NCBI GenBank assembly: GCA_017599285.1
Contig: JAGFXX010000001.1
Coordinates: forward strand, 124,001-188,000
DNA: 64,000 nt
Source: Cereibacter azotoformans
GTDB taxonomy: Bacteria; Pseudomonadota; Alphaproteobacteria; Rhodobacterales; Rhodobacteraceae
Direction: 5' to 3'
The translations under genes and the position numbers were made by a program. The notes under the pieces are model-generated. The model had not been told where the DNA came from, did not search any database, and worked only from the letters and a program-made list of their open reading frames with translations. Shown piece after piece: positions 27,291 through 38,968 of this stretch; positions within the stretch are counted from its first letter, which is position 1, and each line of letters opens with the position of its first letter.

Positions 27291-29111
27291 TCACTCGGCG
27301 GCCTTCGCGGCGCGCTTGCGCTCATGCGGATCGAGATGGCGCTTGCGCATACGCACGATCTTGGGGGTCACCTCCACCAGCTCGTCATCATCGATGTAGG
27401 CGATCGCCTGCTCGAGCGAGAGCCGGACCGGGGGCGTGAGGCGCACGGCCTCGTCCGTGCCTGAGGCGCGGACGTTGGTGAGCTTCTTGCCCTTCAGCGG
27501 GTTCACCTCGAGATCGTTCTCGCGCGAGTGCTCGCCGATGATCATGCCGACATAGACGGCTTCCTGCGCGCCGATGAAGAGATGGCCCCGCTCCTCGAGG
27601 TTCCAGAGCGCATAGGGGACCGAGCTGCCGTTTTCCATCGAGACGAGCACGCCGACGCGGCGGCCCTCGATCGGGCCCTTGTGGGGCGCCCATTCGTGGA
27701 AGACGCGGTTCAGCACGCCGGTGCCGCGGGTATCGGTCAGGAACTGGCCGTGGTAGCCGATCAGCCCGCGCGAGGGCACATGCGCAATGATCCGGGTCTT
27801 GCCGGCGCCCGCCGGCTTCATCTCGACCAGCTCGCCCTTGCGCGGCCCGGTCAGCTTTTCGATCACCGCGCCGGTGAACTCGTCGTCCACGTCGATGGTC
27901 ACTTCCTCGATCGGCTCCATCCGCTGGCCGTTCTCTTCGCGGAAGAGCACGCGCGGGCGCGAGATGGAGAGTTCGAAGCCTTCGCGGCGCATGTTCTCGA
28001 TCAGCACGCCCATCTGCAGCTCGCCCCGGCCCGCGACCTCGAAGGCCTCGCCGCCGGGCGTGTCGGTGACCTTGATCGCGACGTTGATCTCGGCCTCCTT
28101 CATCAGCCGCTCGCGGATCACGCGCGACTGGACCTTGTTGCCGTCCTTGCCGGCGAGCGGCGAATCGTTGATCCCGAAGGTCACCGAGATGGTGGGCGGG
28201 TCGATCGGCTGCGCCGGCAGCGGCACATCGACCTCGGGTGCGCAGAGCGTGTCGGCCACGGTCGCCTTGGACATGCCGGCCAGGGTCACGATGTCGCCCG
28301 CCTCGCCCACCTCGATCGGGGTCTGCGAAAGGCCGCGGAAGGCCAGCACCTTCGACACCCGGAACTGCTCGATCCGGTCGCCGGTGCGCGAGAGCGCCTT
28401 GAGCGTGTCGCCGGCCTTGACCGTGCCGGCCTCGACCCGCCCCGTCAGGATACGGCCGATGAACGGGTCGGCCGAGAGCGTGGTGGCCAGCATGCGGAAA
28501 GGCTCGTCGCGGGCGGCGAGCTGTTTCGGCGCCGGCACATGGCGCAGCACCAGCTCGTAAAGGGCCGACAGATCCTTGCGCGGCCCGTCGAGCTGCTCAT
28601 CGGCCCAGCCCGAGCGGCCCGAGGCGTAAAGCACGGGAAAATCGAGCTGATCGTCATCCGCGCCGAGGTTGGCGAAGAGGTCGAAGACCTCGTTCAGCGC
28701 GCGGTCGGGCTCGGCGTCGGGCTTGTCCACCTTGTTCAGCACCACGATCGGCCGCAGCCCCAGCGCCAGCGCCTTCGAGGTCACGAACTTGGTCTGCGGC
28801 ATCGGCCCTTCGGCCGCATCGACCAGCAGCACCACGCCGTCCACCATGTTCAGGATGCGCTCGACCTCGCCGCCGAAATCGGCGTGACCGGGGGTATCGA
28901 CGATGTTGATGCGCTTGCCCGACCATTCGAGCGAGGTGCATTTCGCCAGGATGGTGATCCCGCGCTCGCGTTCGATGTCGTTGCTGTCCATCGCGCGCTC
29001 GGCCACGGCCTGGTTGTCGCGGAAGGCGCCGGACTGCTTGAGGAGCTCGTCCACGAGGGTCGTCTTGCCATGGTCGACGTGCGCGATGATGGCGATGTTG
29101 CGAAGCTCCAT
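27291..29111 (-). CDS. typA: Ribosome-associated GTPase TypA/BipA
   Basis: A 606-residue translational GTPase. G1 [15 protein letters not shown], the G2 region [12 protein letters not shown]3 [16 protein letters not shown] and G4 NKVDK are intact, followed by EF-G-like domains and the C-terminal BipA-specific domain with [20 protein letters not shown]. It binds ribosomes and aids 50S assembly or stress translation. The gene stands alone with a strong intrinsic terminator. Length is normal for the family. Confidence 0.96.
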   Translation of the reverse strand: MELRNIAIIAHVDHGKTTLVDELLKQSGAFRDNQAVAERAMDSNDIERERGITILAKCTSLEWSGKRINIVDTPGHADFGGEVERILNMVDGVVLLVDAAEGPMPQTKFVTSKALALGLRPIVVLNKVDKPDAEPDRALNEVFDLFANLGADDDQLDFPVLYASGRSGWADEQLDGPRKDLSALYELVLRHVPAPKQLAARDEPFRMLATTLSADPFIGRILTGRVEAGTVKAGDTLKALSRTGDRIEQFRVSKVLAFRGLSQTPIEVGEAGDIVTLAGMSKATVADTLCAPEVDVPLPAQPIDPPTISVTFGINDSPLAGKDGNKVQSRVIRERLMKEAEINVAIKVTDTPGGEAFEVAGRGELQMGVLIENMRREGFELSISRPRVLFREENGQRMEPIEEVTIDVDDEFTGAVIEKLTGPRKGELVEMKPAGAGKTRIIAHVPSRGLIGYHGQFLTDTRGTGVLNRVFHEWAPHKGPIEGRRVGVLVSMENGSSVPYALWNLEERGHLFIGAQEAVYVGMIIGEHSRENDLEVNPLKGKKLTNVRASGTDEAVRLTPPVRLSLEQAIAYIDDDELVEVTPKIVRMRKRHLDPHERKRAAKAAE

Positions 29112-29209
29112 CGGGGTTCTCTCTCGGGTAGGGATCAGGGGTTCGTGCGCGGCGTTACATGACGCGGCGCAGAAAGGCCAGAGTTTTCCGGCGGGGCGGA
29201 GAAGAAGCG

Positions 29210-29824
29210 TCAGGTCGCGATATAGCGATCACGGCGGTGGTTGATCGCGATCACCAGGTTCACGACCAGCGCGCCGAGGAAGGACCAGGCGACAAGCGGC
29301 CACTCCCGCAGCAGGAGCGCCACGGCAAAGAGCACGGCATCAAAGGCGAGCTGGGTCCAGCCGGCACGAAAGCCGGTCCTGTCCTGCAGATAGAGCGCGA
29401 GGATCCCGATCCCGCCAAGGCTCGCACCATGGCGGAAGAGCGCGAGGAGCGCCGAGCCCGAGGTGAGCCCGAACAGCACCGCTCCAAAGGCCGGGTCGAG
29501 ATGCGCAAACGAGATCCACTGGGGCATGACCTGCGCCAGCGCCGACAGGAGCGCCACTGACAGGAAGGTCTTGATCGTGAAGGCCGGCCCCATCCGGCGG
29601 TAGCCCAGCCAGTAGAAGGGGATGTTGATCGCGAAGAAGACCGGCGCAAATCCCCATCCGGTCGCATAGGAGATCAGGACCGCGAGGCCCGCCGTCTGGC
29701 CCGTCACCAGGCCAAGATGCGTGAGGATGGTGATCCCGAAGGCTGCCATCGTGCAGCCATAGGCGATGGCCTGCGCGTCTTCGAGTCTGGTATGGGCGGT
29801 TGCCTCGGTCATCACAGGATCCAT
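29210..29824 (-). CDS. YitT/DUF161-like membrane protein
   Basis: A 204-residue protein with about six hydrophobic helices, resembling the YitT family (YitT_membrane, formerly DUF161). [47 protein letters not shown] is the conserved N-terminal part. The function is not known. ATG 29824 gives [11 protein letters not shown] 29812 (MTEATAHT) is equally possible since neither has a strong ribosome site. Confidence 0.7.
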   Translation of the reverse strand: MDPVMTEATAHTRLEDAQAIAYGCTMAAFGITILTHLGLVTGQTAGLAVLISYATGWGFAPVFFAINIPFYWLGYRRMGPAFTIKTFLSVALLSALAQVMPQWISFAHLDPAFGAVLFGLTSGSALLALFRHGASLGGIGILALYLQDRTGFRAGWTQLAFDAVLFAVALLLREWPLVAWSFLGALVVNLVIAINHRRDRYIAT

Positions 29825-29956
29825 CGTTTAACTCAGGGCGATCCCCCGAACAGGCCTGCCCCGTCTGCAAAGCCCCCCCAACAGCCACGTCCCTCGCAAA
29901 CATCAGCCGGAACGGCCGCACAAGCGATGCCCCACGGAAGGCCGGCCCCTTCGCAC

Positions 29957-30010
29957 TTTCACTCTGGAAAAATATCCTCGGGGGGTCCGGGGGGCAGACA
30001 GCCCCCCGGC
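29957..30010 (-). repeat. Repeated 3' hairpin element, copy 1 (after icd)
   Basis: On the minus strand a perfect hairpin CCGGGGGGC / GCCCCCCGG with loop TGTCT (30009-29987) is followed by GGACCCCCCGAGGATATTTTT and CCAGAGTGAAA. It begins 13 bases after the icd stop and looks like its terminator, with a T5 tract after the GATAT. The same arrangement recurs at 33208-33257 and 48744-48812. Confidence 0.75.
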
Positions 30011-30022
30011 TTTCGGCGCATC

Positions 30023-31237
30023 TCAGGCGCCGAGGGCGCGGTCGAGATATTCGTCCACCTTTTCCAGATAGCCCATCGTCGTCAGCCACTTCTGGTCCGG
30101 CCCCACCAGAAGCGCGAGATCCTTGGTCATGAACCCGTCCTCGACCGCCTGCACCGTCACCCGCTCCAGCGTCTCGGCGAAGCGCATGAGTTCCGCGTTG
30201 TCGTCGAGCTTCGCCCGGTGCTTGAGCCCGCCCGTCCAGGCGAAGATCGAGGCGATCGAGTTGGTCGAGGTCTCCTTGCCCGCCTGGTGCTGGCGGTAGT
30301 GCCGCGTCACCGTGCCATGCGCGGCCTCGGCCTCCACCGTCTTGCCGTCCGGCGTCATCAGCACGCTCGTCATCAGCCCGAGCGAGCCGAAGCCCTGCGC
30401 CACCGTGTCCGACTGCACGTCGCCATCGTAGTTCTTGCAGGCCCAGACATAGCCGCCCGACCATTTCAGCGCCGAGGCCACCATGTCGTCGATCAGCCGG
30501 TGCTCGTAGGTGATGCCCGCGGCCTTGAACCTGTCGGCAAATTCCTCCTCATAGACCTTCTGGAAGAGGTCCTTGAAGCGGCCGTCATAGGCCTTGAGGA
30601 TGGTGTTCTTGGTCGAGAGATAGACCGGCCAGCCGAGGTTCAGCCCGTAGTTCATCGAGGCCCGCGCGAAGTCGAGGATCGACTCGTCGAGGTTGTACAT
30701 CGCCATGGTCACGCCCGAGCCCGGCGCGTCGAAGACCTCGCGCTCGATCACCGTGCCGTCCTCGCCCACGAACTTGAGCGTGAGCTTGCCCTTGCCGGGG
30801 AAGCGGAAGTCGGTGGCGCGGTACTGGTCGCCGAAGGCGTGGCGGCCGACGACGATCGGCTTCGTCCAGCCCGGCACGAGGCGCGGCACGTTCTTGCAGA
30901 TGATCGGCTGGCGGAAGATCACCCCGCCGAGGATGTTGCGGATGGTGCCGTTCGGGCTTTTCCACATCGACTTCAGGCCGAACTCCTCGACCCGCGCCTC
31001 GTCGGGGGTGATGGTCGCGCATTTCACGCCGACGCCGTACTGCTTGATCGCGTTGGCCGCGTCGATGGTGATCTGGTCCTCGGTGCGGTCGCGCTCCTCG
31101 ATGCCGAGATCGTAGTAATGCAGGTCGATGTCGAGGTAGGGCAGGATCAGCTTCTGCTTGATGAAGTCCCAGATGATGCGGGTCATCTCGTCGCCGTCGA
31201 GTTCGACGACGGGGTTGGCTACCTTGATCTTCGACAT
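30023..31237 (-). CDS. icd: NADP-dependent isocitrate dehydrogenase
   Basis: A 404-residue dimeric NADP-type isocitrate dehydrogenase related to eukaryotic enzymes. [31 protein letters not shown] is the N-terminal signature, [13 protein letters not shown] the substrate Ser loop, and the metal-binding region lies near [18 protein letters not shown]. It oxidises isocitrate to 2-oxoglutarate in the TCA cycle. The start at 31237 gives MSKIKVANP; an upstream in-frame ATG adds 12 residues not usual for the family. The repeated hairpin follows it. Confidence 0.96.
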   Translation of the reverse strand: MSKIKVANPVVELDGDEMTRIIWDFIKQKLILPYLDIDLHYYDLGIEERDRTEDQITIDAANAIKQYGVGVKCATITPDEARVEEFGLKSMWKSPNGTIRNILGGVIFRQPIICKNVPRLVPGWTKPIVVGRHAFGDQYRATDFRFPGKGKLTLKFVGEDGTVIEREVFDAPGSGVTMAMYNLDESILDFARASMNYGLNLGWPVYLSTKNTILKAYDGRFKDLFQKVYEEEFADRFKAAGITYEHRLIDDMVASALKWSGGYVWACKNYDGDVQSDTVAQGFGSLGLMTSVLMTPDGKTVEAEAAHGTVTRHYRQHQAGKETSTNSIASIFAWTGGLKHRAKLDDNAELMRFAETLERVTVQAVEDGFMTKDLALLVGPDQKWLTTMGYLEKVDEYLDRALGA

Positions 31238-31322
31238 GGTGAGGCTCCCGGAATGATTGATCACGCCCCGCATAGCGGAAAAGCCCGCTGGAGAAAAGCC
31301 CGGTATGCCAAGGTATACCGGA

Positions 31323-31907
31323 TCAGCCCGCGGGGGCGTCGAAATAGCGCCGGGTCAGGGCGCGGACATGGTCCCAGAGGCGCGGCGCGCCTCGGGCGAT
31401 CTTGACGCCGACTCGTGCGTCGAGTTGGTCGGAGCTGACGTTGAAATCGCGCCAGGTGCCGCCGCCGGACTCGAGATTCTGCATGACCGGCTGAACCCGG
31501 TCGATGGAGCGGGCGAAGATCGCATCGGGCGAGACGCCCTCCTCGAACTCATCCCACAGCGCCCGGAGGGTTCGTGCCTGGTCCTCGGGCAGAAGGCCGA
31601 AGAGTCGGTCGGCCGCCGCGGATTCGGCCTCGGCCACCGAAACCGCGTCATGGCTGCCGTGGATCGGCGTGTCGCCGCAGTCGATCTCGACGAGATCGTG
31701 GATCAGCAGCATCTGCAGGACGCGGTCGATCCGCACCTCGGGCCGCGCCTGATCGGCCAGCACGAGGGCATAGAGCGCGACATGCCAGGAATGTTCGCCC
31801 GAATTCTCGCGCCGCGAGGCGTCGCAGAGCGTGTTGGCGCGCAGGACGGATTTCAGCCGGTCGGCCTCGGCCAGGAAGGCAAGCTGCCGGCCGAGCCGAT
31901 CGCTCAC
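31323..31907 (-). CDS. HD-domain phosphohydrolase (YfbR/HDDC2-like)
   Basis: A 194-residue protein of the HD superfamily. Metal ligands are seen in [14 protein letters not shown] and [14 protein letters not shown]; a further Asp lies in [13 protein letters not shown]. The closest group is YfbR/HDDC2, 5'-nucleotidases that act on deoxynucleoside monophosphates. The start overlaps the stop of the alpha/beta-hydrolase gene by four bases (31904-31907), so the two are translated together. Confidence 0.8.
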   Translation of the reverse strand: MSDRLGRQLAFLAEADRLKSVLRANTLCDASRRENSGEHSWHVALYALVLADQARPEVRIDRVLQMLLIHDLVEIDCGDTPIHGSHDAVSVAEAESAAADRLFGLLPEDQARTLRALWDEFEEGVSPDAIFARSIDRVQPVMQNLESGGGTWRDFNVSSDQLDARVGVKIARGAPRLWDHVRALTRRYFDAPAG

Positions 31908-32563
31908 CGCGAGACCTCGGTGAGCCGCCGCTTCACATAGTCGGACACCTTGGCGACCATCGGGTTCATGTGCGCCTCCTCGTCCTTGAAGAAGTGGTCG
32001 GCACCCTCGATCTGCTCGTGGGTGATGGTGATGCCCTTCTGCTCGTGCAGCTTGTTCACCAGCGAGACCGTATCCTTCGGCTGCGCCACGCGATCGGCGG
32101 TGCCGTTGATGATCAGGCCCGACGAGGGGCAGGGCGCCAGGAACGAGAAGTCATACATGTTGGCCGGCGGAGCCACCGAGACGAAGCCCGTGATCTCGGG
32201 CCGGCGCATCAGGAGCTGCATCCCGATCCAGGCGCCGAAGGAAAAGCCCGCGACCCAGCAGTGTTTCGCGTTCTGGTTCATCGACTGGAGATAGTCGAGC
32301 GCCGAGGCCGCATCCGACAGTTCGCCGATGCCCTGGTCATACTCGCCCTGCGACCGGCCGACGCCGCGGAAATTGAAGCGCAGGACTGTGAATCCGAGCC
32401 GGTAGAAGGCATAGTGAAGGTTGTAGACGACCTTGTTGTTCATCGAGCCGCCGAACTGCGGATGCGGATGCAGAACGATGGCGATGGGGGCGTCACGGTC
32501 CTTCTGGGGGTGGTAGCGGCCTTCGAGCCGGCCCTCTGGGCCTGCGAAAATGACTTCGGGCAT
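31904..32563 (-). CDS. Alpha/beta hydrolase (COG2945-like)
   Basis: A 219-residue alpha/beta hydrolase. The nucleophile elbow is GFSFGAWIG, the acidic residue is in INGTADRVAQP, and the His is in GADHFF. LHPHPQFGGSMNNKVVYNLHYAF at about 30-55 and FNFRGVGRSQGEYDQG are characteristic of COG2945 hydrolases. The substrate is unknown. The start at 32563 has AAGGCGAGG upstream; an in-frame ATG 22 codons earlier would overlap the iscR promoter. It forms an operon with the HD gene. Confidence 0.8.
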   Translation of the reverse strand: MPEVIFAGPEGRLEGRYHPQKDRDAPIAIVLHPHPQFGGSMNNKVVYNLHYAFYRLGFTVLRFNFRGVGRSQGEYDQGIGELSDAASALDYLQSMNQNAKHCWVAGFSFGAWIGMQLLMRRPEITGFVSVAPPANMYDFSFLAPCPSSGLIINGTADRVAQPKDTVSLVNKLHEQKGITITHEQIEGADHFFKDEEAHMNPMVAKVSDYVKRRLTEVSR

Positions 32564-32597
32564 CGCCTCGCCTTGCCTGTTTCTTCCGGGCGTATTC

Positions 32598-32626
32598 TTG
32601 ACAAAAACGCTCGGGCAAATTAGAAC
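32598..32626 (+). promoter_or_regulatory. iscR-suf promoter
   Basis: TTGACA (32598-32603), a 17-base spacer and TAGAAC (32621-32626) form a near-ideal sigma-70 promoter about 90 bp upstream of iscR. The AT-rich CAAATTAGAACCATTCC across the -10 is the likely place for an iron or IscR operator, but no full palindrome is seen. Confidence 0.65.
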
Positions 32627-32716
32627 CATTCCACCTGGGCGGAGGACCCGCCCCGGAACCGTAACGAGTTAAGCGGCCTGCTGCTTGGCGTCAATGGATT
32701 TGGCGGAAACAGAAAA

Positions 32717-33184
32717 ATGAAACTCTCGACCAAGGGTCGGTATGCGATGGTGGCGCTGGTGGATCTGGCCCTCGCGCAGAAGTCGGGCAACGAGCTTGTC
32801 TCGCTTGCGGAGGTCTCGAAGCGGCAGGACATTTCGCTGCCCTATCTGGAACAGCTTTTCGTCAAGCTGCGGCGCGCGGGGCTGGTCGAAGCGGTGCGCG
32901 GGCCGGGCGGCGGCTACAAGCTGGCGCGGGACGCGCAGGAGATCCGGGTCAGCGAGATCATGGAAGCGGTGGAAGAGACGGTCAATGCGATGCATACCGG
33001 CGCTGGTGCAAGTGGAGGCGTTTCGGGCTCGCGTGCACAATCCTTGACCAACCGGCTGTGGGAGGGGCTGTCGGCGCATGTCTATGTCTTCCTTCACCAG
33101 ACCCGTCTGTCGGACATCATCAAGAACGAGATGCGTCCATGTCCGGCGGTGCCGGCGCTGTTTCGAGTTGTTGTCGAGGATTGA
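32717..33184 (+). CDS. iscR: Rrf2-family Fe-S regulator IscR, cysteine-poor
   Basis: A 155-residue Rrf2 regulator starting MKLSTKGRYAMVALVDLALA, with the winged helix (EVSKRQDISLPYLEQLFVKL, GLVEAVRGPGGGYKLAR). In E. coli IscR three cysteines (92, 98, 104) and a histidine bind [2Fe-2S]. Here the matching stretch (residues about 92-112, MHTGAGASGGVSGSRAQSL) has no cysteine, and the only Cys is residue 142 (RPCPAVP). IscR of R. sphaeroides has been described as a new type of Fe-S-binding repressor, which fits. It leads the suf operon and should repress it when Fe-S supply is adequate. Confidence 0.9.
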   Translation: MKLSTKGRYAMVALVDLALAQKSGNELVSLAEVSKRQDISLPYLEQLFVKLRRAGLVEAVRGPGGGYKLARDAQEIRVSEIMEAVEETVNAMHTGAGASGGVSGSRAQSLTNRLWEGLSAHVYVFLHQTRLSDIIKNEMRPCPAVPALFRVVVED

Positions 33185-33207
33185 GCGGTTGGTGTCGCGG
33201 CCGGTCG

Positions 33208-33257
33208 CCGGGGGCTGCCGCCCCCGGACCCCCGCGGATATTTCCGCCAGAATGAAG
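33208..33257 (+). repeat. Repeated 3' hairpin element, copy 2 (after iscR)
   Basis: Read on the plus strand CCGGGGGC-TGCC-GCCCCCGG (33208-33227) is followed by ACCCCCGCGGATATTT and CCGCCAGAATGAAG. It sits 23 bases after the iscR stop and 9 bases before the desulfurase start. Its position makes it a candidate partial terminator that separates iscR from the suf genes. Confidence 0.72.
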
Positions 33258-33265
33258 GGTGAAGG

Positions 33266-34312
33266 GTGAGGTCGCGCATCTATCTGGACTGGAACGCCAC
33301 GGCACCGCTGCGCCCCGAGGCGCGGGCGGCGATGGCCTCGGCGATGGATCTGGTCGGCAATCCCTCGTCCGTCCATGCCGAGGGCCGTGCGGCGAAGGCG
33401 CTGATGGAGCGCGCGCGGGCGCAGGTGACGGCGGCTCTGGGCGCCGAGGGCGCCGATGTCGTCTTCGTCTCGGGCGCCACCGAGGCCGCGGCGCTGGCCT
33501 GTGCCGGTCGCGGCCTGCTGTGCGCCGAGGTCGAGCATGAGGCGGTGTCGGCCTGGTGCCATTCGTCGCTGCCGGTCGATGGGGACGGTCGGGTTAGGGT
33601 GGATGATCCTGCCCGGACCGCCCTGCAGATGGCCAATTCCGAGACCGGGATCCTGCAGGATCTGCCCGAGGGGCTGGCCGTCTCGGACCTGACGCAGGCC
33701 TTCGGAAAGGTGCCCTTCGCCTTCAACTGGTTGGGCTGCGCCATGGGATTCGTTTCGGCGCACAAGATCGGCGGGCCGAAGGGCGTGGGGGCGCTGGTGA
33801 TCCGGCGCGGGCTCGATCTGGAGGCGCGGCTGAAGGGGGGTGGCCAGGAGATGGGGCGCCGGGCCGGGACGGAGAACCTGATTGGAATCGCAGGGTTCGG
33901 GGCCGCGGCGGAGGCGGCCGCGCGCGATCTGGCGGCGGGCGCATGGGAGTCTGTCCTTCAACTTAGAAATATTCTAGAATTGTCGTTGTGCGAGGACGGC
34001 AAAGGAACTATTTCTGTCGGGAAAGCGGCCCGTCGGCTTCCGAACACGCTCTGCCTTGTCACGCCCGGCTGGAAGGGCGAGACGCAGGTGATGCAGATGG
34101 ACCTTGCGGGATTCGCCGTCTCGGCCGGCTCGGCCTGTTCGTCGGGCAAGGTGAGGGCGAGCCGGGTGCTGCGGGCGATGGGACTGGACGAGACGTCCGC
34201 CGCTTCGGCGCTGCGGGTGTCGATCGGGCCGGGAGTGACGGAGGCCGAGGTGATGCGCTTCGCCGAGGCCTGGCTCCGGGCGCGCGACCGGCACAGGGCC
34301 CGCGCCGCCTGA
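33266..34312 (+). CDS. NifS/IscS-type cysteine desulfurase
   Basis: A 348-residue class V aminotransferase-fold cysteine desulfurase. The PLP lysine is Lys167 (SAHKIGGPKG), the catalytic Cys is 291 (SAGSACSSGKV), and Asp141/Gln144 (SDLTQAFGK) hold the cofactor. It should release sulfur from L-cysteine for SufB. The operon also has sufS, so two desulfurases are present; this one belongs to the NifS/IscS-like group. GTG 33266 is preceded by GAAGG. Codons around 33962-34020 are unusually AT-rich (CTT AGA AAT ATT CTA ...). Confidence 0.87.
   Translation: MRSRIYLDWNATAPLRPEARAAMASAMDLVGNPSSVHAEGRAAKALMERARAQVTAALGAEGADVVFVSGATEAAALACAGRGLLCAEVEHEAVSAWCHSSLPVDGDGRVRVDDPARTALQMANSETGILQDLPEGLAVSDLTQAFGKVPFAFNWLGCAMGFVSAHKIGGPKGVGALVIRRGLDLEARLKGGGQEMGRRAGTENLIGIAGFGAAAEAAARDLAAGAWESVLQLRNILELSLCEDGKGTISVGKAARRLPNTLCLVTPGWKGETQVMQMDLAGFAVSAGSACSSGKVRASRVLRAMGLDETSAASALRVSIGPGVTEAEVMRFAEAWLRARDRHRARAA
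33964..33979. other. AT-rich inverted repeat within desulfurase gene
   Basis: TAGAA-ATA-TTCTA (33964-33976) plus the overlapping palindrome TTCTAGAA (33972-33979) make a strong AT-rich block in a gene otherwise about 70% GC. Consecutive rare codons (AGA, AAT, ATT, CTA) encode it. It may be a regulator site or local RNA structure; it may equally be a chance patch. Confidence 0.3.
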
Positions 34313-34387
34313 TGGATCGGGCCGCCCCGCGGGGGCGGTGCAAGTGGCAAGACGGGGCCGCGCCCCTTGGAACGGAGACTGAGACCG

Positions 34388-35917
<1,530 letters not shown>

Positions 35918-35932
35918 TCGCGGCGCCGGCCC

Positions 35933-36112
35933 ATGAGTCCTTTTGTGGTGCAGGCGCTGATCCTCGGCACGGGCGTGGGCGCGGGGCTCTGGCTTGTCTG
36001 GTGGCGCGTGGGGCAGCCCTCGGGCCTCAGGCGCTGGGGCATGGCGCTGGCGGCGGGGCTGTTCTGCGGGGCGGCCTCGTTCGTGATCTCGCGCGCCATC
36101 GCCTCGGTCTGA
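35933..36112 (+). CDS. 59-residue membrane protein in suf operon
   Basis: A 59-residue [23 protein letters not shown] then [16 protein letters not shown] and a second hydrophobic run ending VISRAIASV. Two TM helices are predicted (about 5-24 and 37-55), joined by a short basic loop. It lies 15 bases after sufB and 13 bases before the UPF0145 gene. No family is recognised. Codon use is as GC-rich as the neighbours', which supports a real gene. Confidence 0.6.
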   Translation: MSPFVVQALILGTGVGAGLWLVWWRVGQPSGLRRWGMALAAGLFCGAASFVISRAIASV

Positions 36113-36125
36113 CGGAGGCGGGGCG

Positions 36126-36437
36126 ATGATCGTGACCACCACCCCCAGCGTCGAGGGCTACCAGATCGCCACCTACCACGGGATCGTGACGGGCGAGGCG
36201 ATCCTCGGCGCCAACGTGATCCGCGACCTCTTCGCCGGGATCACCGATTTCATCGGCGGGCGCTCGGGCGCCTACGAGAAGGAACTGGGCCGCGCCCGCG
36301 AGACCGCGCTGTCCGAGATGGAGCAAGCCGCGCGGGCGAAGGGCGCGAATGCCGTCGTCGGTGTCGATCTCGATTACGAGGTCATCAACAACATGCTGAT
36401 GGTGTCGGCCTCCGGCACCGCCGTCACCATTGCCTGA
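36126..36437 (+). CDS. UPF0145/YbjQ family protein
   Basis: A 103-residue UPF0145 (YbjQ-like) protein. [54 protein letters not shown] is the conserved N-terminal part and [14 protein letters not shown] the core. The family has an unknown role, sometimes linked to heavy-metal binding. It sits inside the suf operon between the 59-residue gene and sufC, so a part in Fe-S assembly or metal handling is possible but not shown. Confidence 0.85.
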   Translation: MIVTTTPSVEGYQIATYHGIVTGEAILGANVIRDLFAGITDFIGGRSGAYEKELGRARETALSEMEQAARAKGANAVVGVDLDYEVINNMLMVSASGTAVTIA

Positions 36438-36446
36438 GGAAGAAAG

Positions 36447-37204
<758 letters not shown>

Positions 37205-37205
<1 letters not shown>

Positions 37206-38488
37206 TGGCCGAGGCTCTGCCGAAGGACGATCTGCTGGCGGCGCGGATCGCCGGCCTGTCGTTCCCCAATGAGGGTTGGCAGGCGCCGGCCCGCTTCGAC
37301 GCGCTGGCGCGGCTGACCGCCATGGGCCTGCCGGGGCGGCGCGACGAATACTGGCGCTACACCGATCCCGCCAGCTTCAACCGTGCCGAACCGTTCCCGG
37401 CCCCCACCTTCGACGACGACGGCGAGGGGATGGTGTTCGAGGGCATCGACCGGCTCAGGCTCGTCTTCGTCGATGGGGTGTTCGATGCCGAGGCCTCGGA
37501 TCCGCTGGCGCTCGATCATGTCGAGATCGGGCTTCTGTCGGCGGCGCAATCCGACATCCACTGGGCGCGCGAGCTTTATGGCGTGCTCGAGGCGCGCGGG
37601 CAGGTGCCGGTGAAGCGTCCCTTCGCGGCGCTGAACACGGCCTTTGCGACCGAAGGGGTGCTGATCCGGGTTACCGGCTACGTTCCGCGGCCGATCGCGC
37701 TGATCTACATCCATTCCTCCGACACGTCGGACGCGATGCTGCACCATTGCATCCGCGTCGAGAGCGGGGCGGACGTGACCATCCTCGAGAGCGGTCCGGC
37801 GGCGGCGCGCTTCACGAAGGTGATGGAAGTGGACGTGGCCGAAGGCGGGCGCTTCCACCATATCCGGGCGCAGGGCCGCGACCATGACCGGCGCGCCTCG
37901 ACCCACATCTTCGCGCGGGTGGCGGGCAAGGGGCTCTTCAAGTCCTTCACGCTGACGGCCAATGGCGTGATGACCCGCAACGAGGCGGTGATCGAGCTGG
38001 TGGGCGACGAGGCGGTGGCCCATGTTGCGGGCGCAGCAATGGGCGACGGCCGCTTCCACCACGACGACACCGTGTTCGTCACCCACGAGGGCGAGTGCTG
38101 CGAAAGCCGCCAGGTCTTCAAGAAGGTGCTGAAGAACGGCGCCACCGGCGTCTTCCAGGGCAAGATCCTGGTCAAGCCCGGCGCGCAGAAGACCGACGGC
38201 TACCAGATCAGCCAGTCGCTGCTGCTCGACGGGGATTCGGTCTTCCTCGCCAAGCCCGAACTCGAGATCTACGCCGACGATGTGAAATGCTCGCACGGCT
38301 CGACCTCGGGGGCGATCGACGAGACGGCGCTCTTCTATCTCCGCTCGCGCGGGGTGCCGCTGAAAGCCGCACAGTCGCTTCTGGTGCTTGCCTTCCTCGC
38401 CGAAGCCATTCAGGAAATCGAGAACGAGGAAATCGCCGAGGACATCCGGCAGCGGCTGGAGAACTGGCTGGCGCGTCACGAGCATTGA
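37205..38488 (+). CDS. sufD: Fe-S cluster assembly protein SufD
   Basis: A 427-residue SufB-like subunit that pairs with SufB and SufC. RRDEYWRYTDPASFNRAEPFPAP near the N terminus and the C-terminal core KTDGYQISQSLLLDGDSVFLAKPELEIYADDVKCSHGSTSGAIDETALFYLRSRG (conserved Cys and His of SufD) identify it. The ATG at 37205 overlaps the sufC stop. The next gene starts at the base after its stop. Confidence 0.95.
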
Positions 38489-38968
38489 ATGGCTGTTACC
38501 ACCGACATCGTCCAGAGTTATCGTCACCCCCGCACCGTCATCCGGCGGTATCTCGATGCCGGTGAGAACGAGGGGCGGGCGCTTGTCATCCTGATGGGCG
38601 CCTGCCTGCTGATCTTCGTCTCGCAATGGCCGATCCTGGCGCGGCAGGCCTATCTCGATCCCTCCCAGCCGCTCGAGGCGCGGATGAGCGGGGCGCTGAT
38701 GGGCACGGTCTTCCTGCTGCCACCGATCTGCTACGGGATCGCGGCGCTCAGCCATCTGGTCGCCCGGCTGTTCGGTGGCCGGGGCAGCTTCTTCGGCGCG
38801 CGGCTGGCGCTGTTCCTCGCGCTGCTCGCCACCGCGCCGCTCATGCTGCTGAACGGCCTTGTCGGCGGCTTCATCGGTGAAGGGACGGGCGTGCTGATCG
38901 TGGGTTTCCTCGTGCTGGGCGGGTTCCTCGCCATCTGGCTTTCCATGCTGATGGAGGCCGAGCGATGA
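38489..38968 (+). CDS. YIP1-family membrane protein
   Basis: A 159-residue integral membrane protein with four to five hydrophobic helices of the YIP1 family. A short N-terminal cytoplasmic segment (SYRHPRTVIRRYLDAGENEG) is followed by helices such as ALVILMGACLLIFVSQWPIL and GVLIVGFLVLGGFLAIWLSML. The function is not known. It begins immediately after the sufD stop and overlaps the following YIP1 gene by four bases. Confidence 0.75.
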   Translation: MAVTTDIVQSYRHPRTVIRRYLDAGENEGRALVILMGACLLIFVSQWPILARQAYLDPSQPLEARMSGALMGTVFLLPPICYGIAALSHLVARLFGGRGSFFGARLALFLALLATAPLMLLNGLVGGFIGEGTGVLIVGFLVLGGFLAIWLSMLMEAER

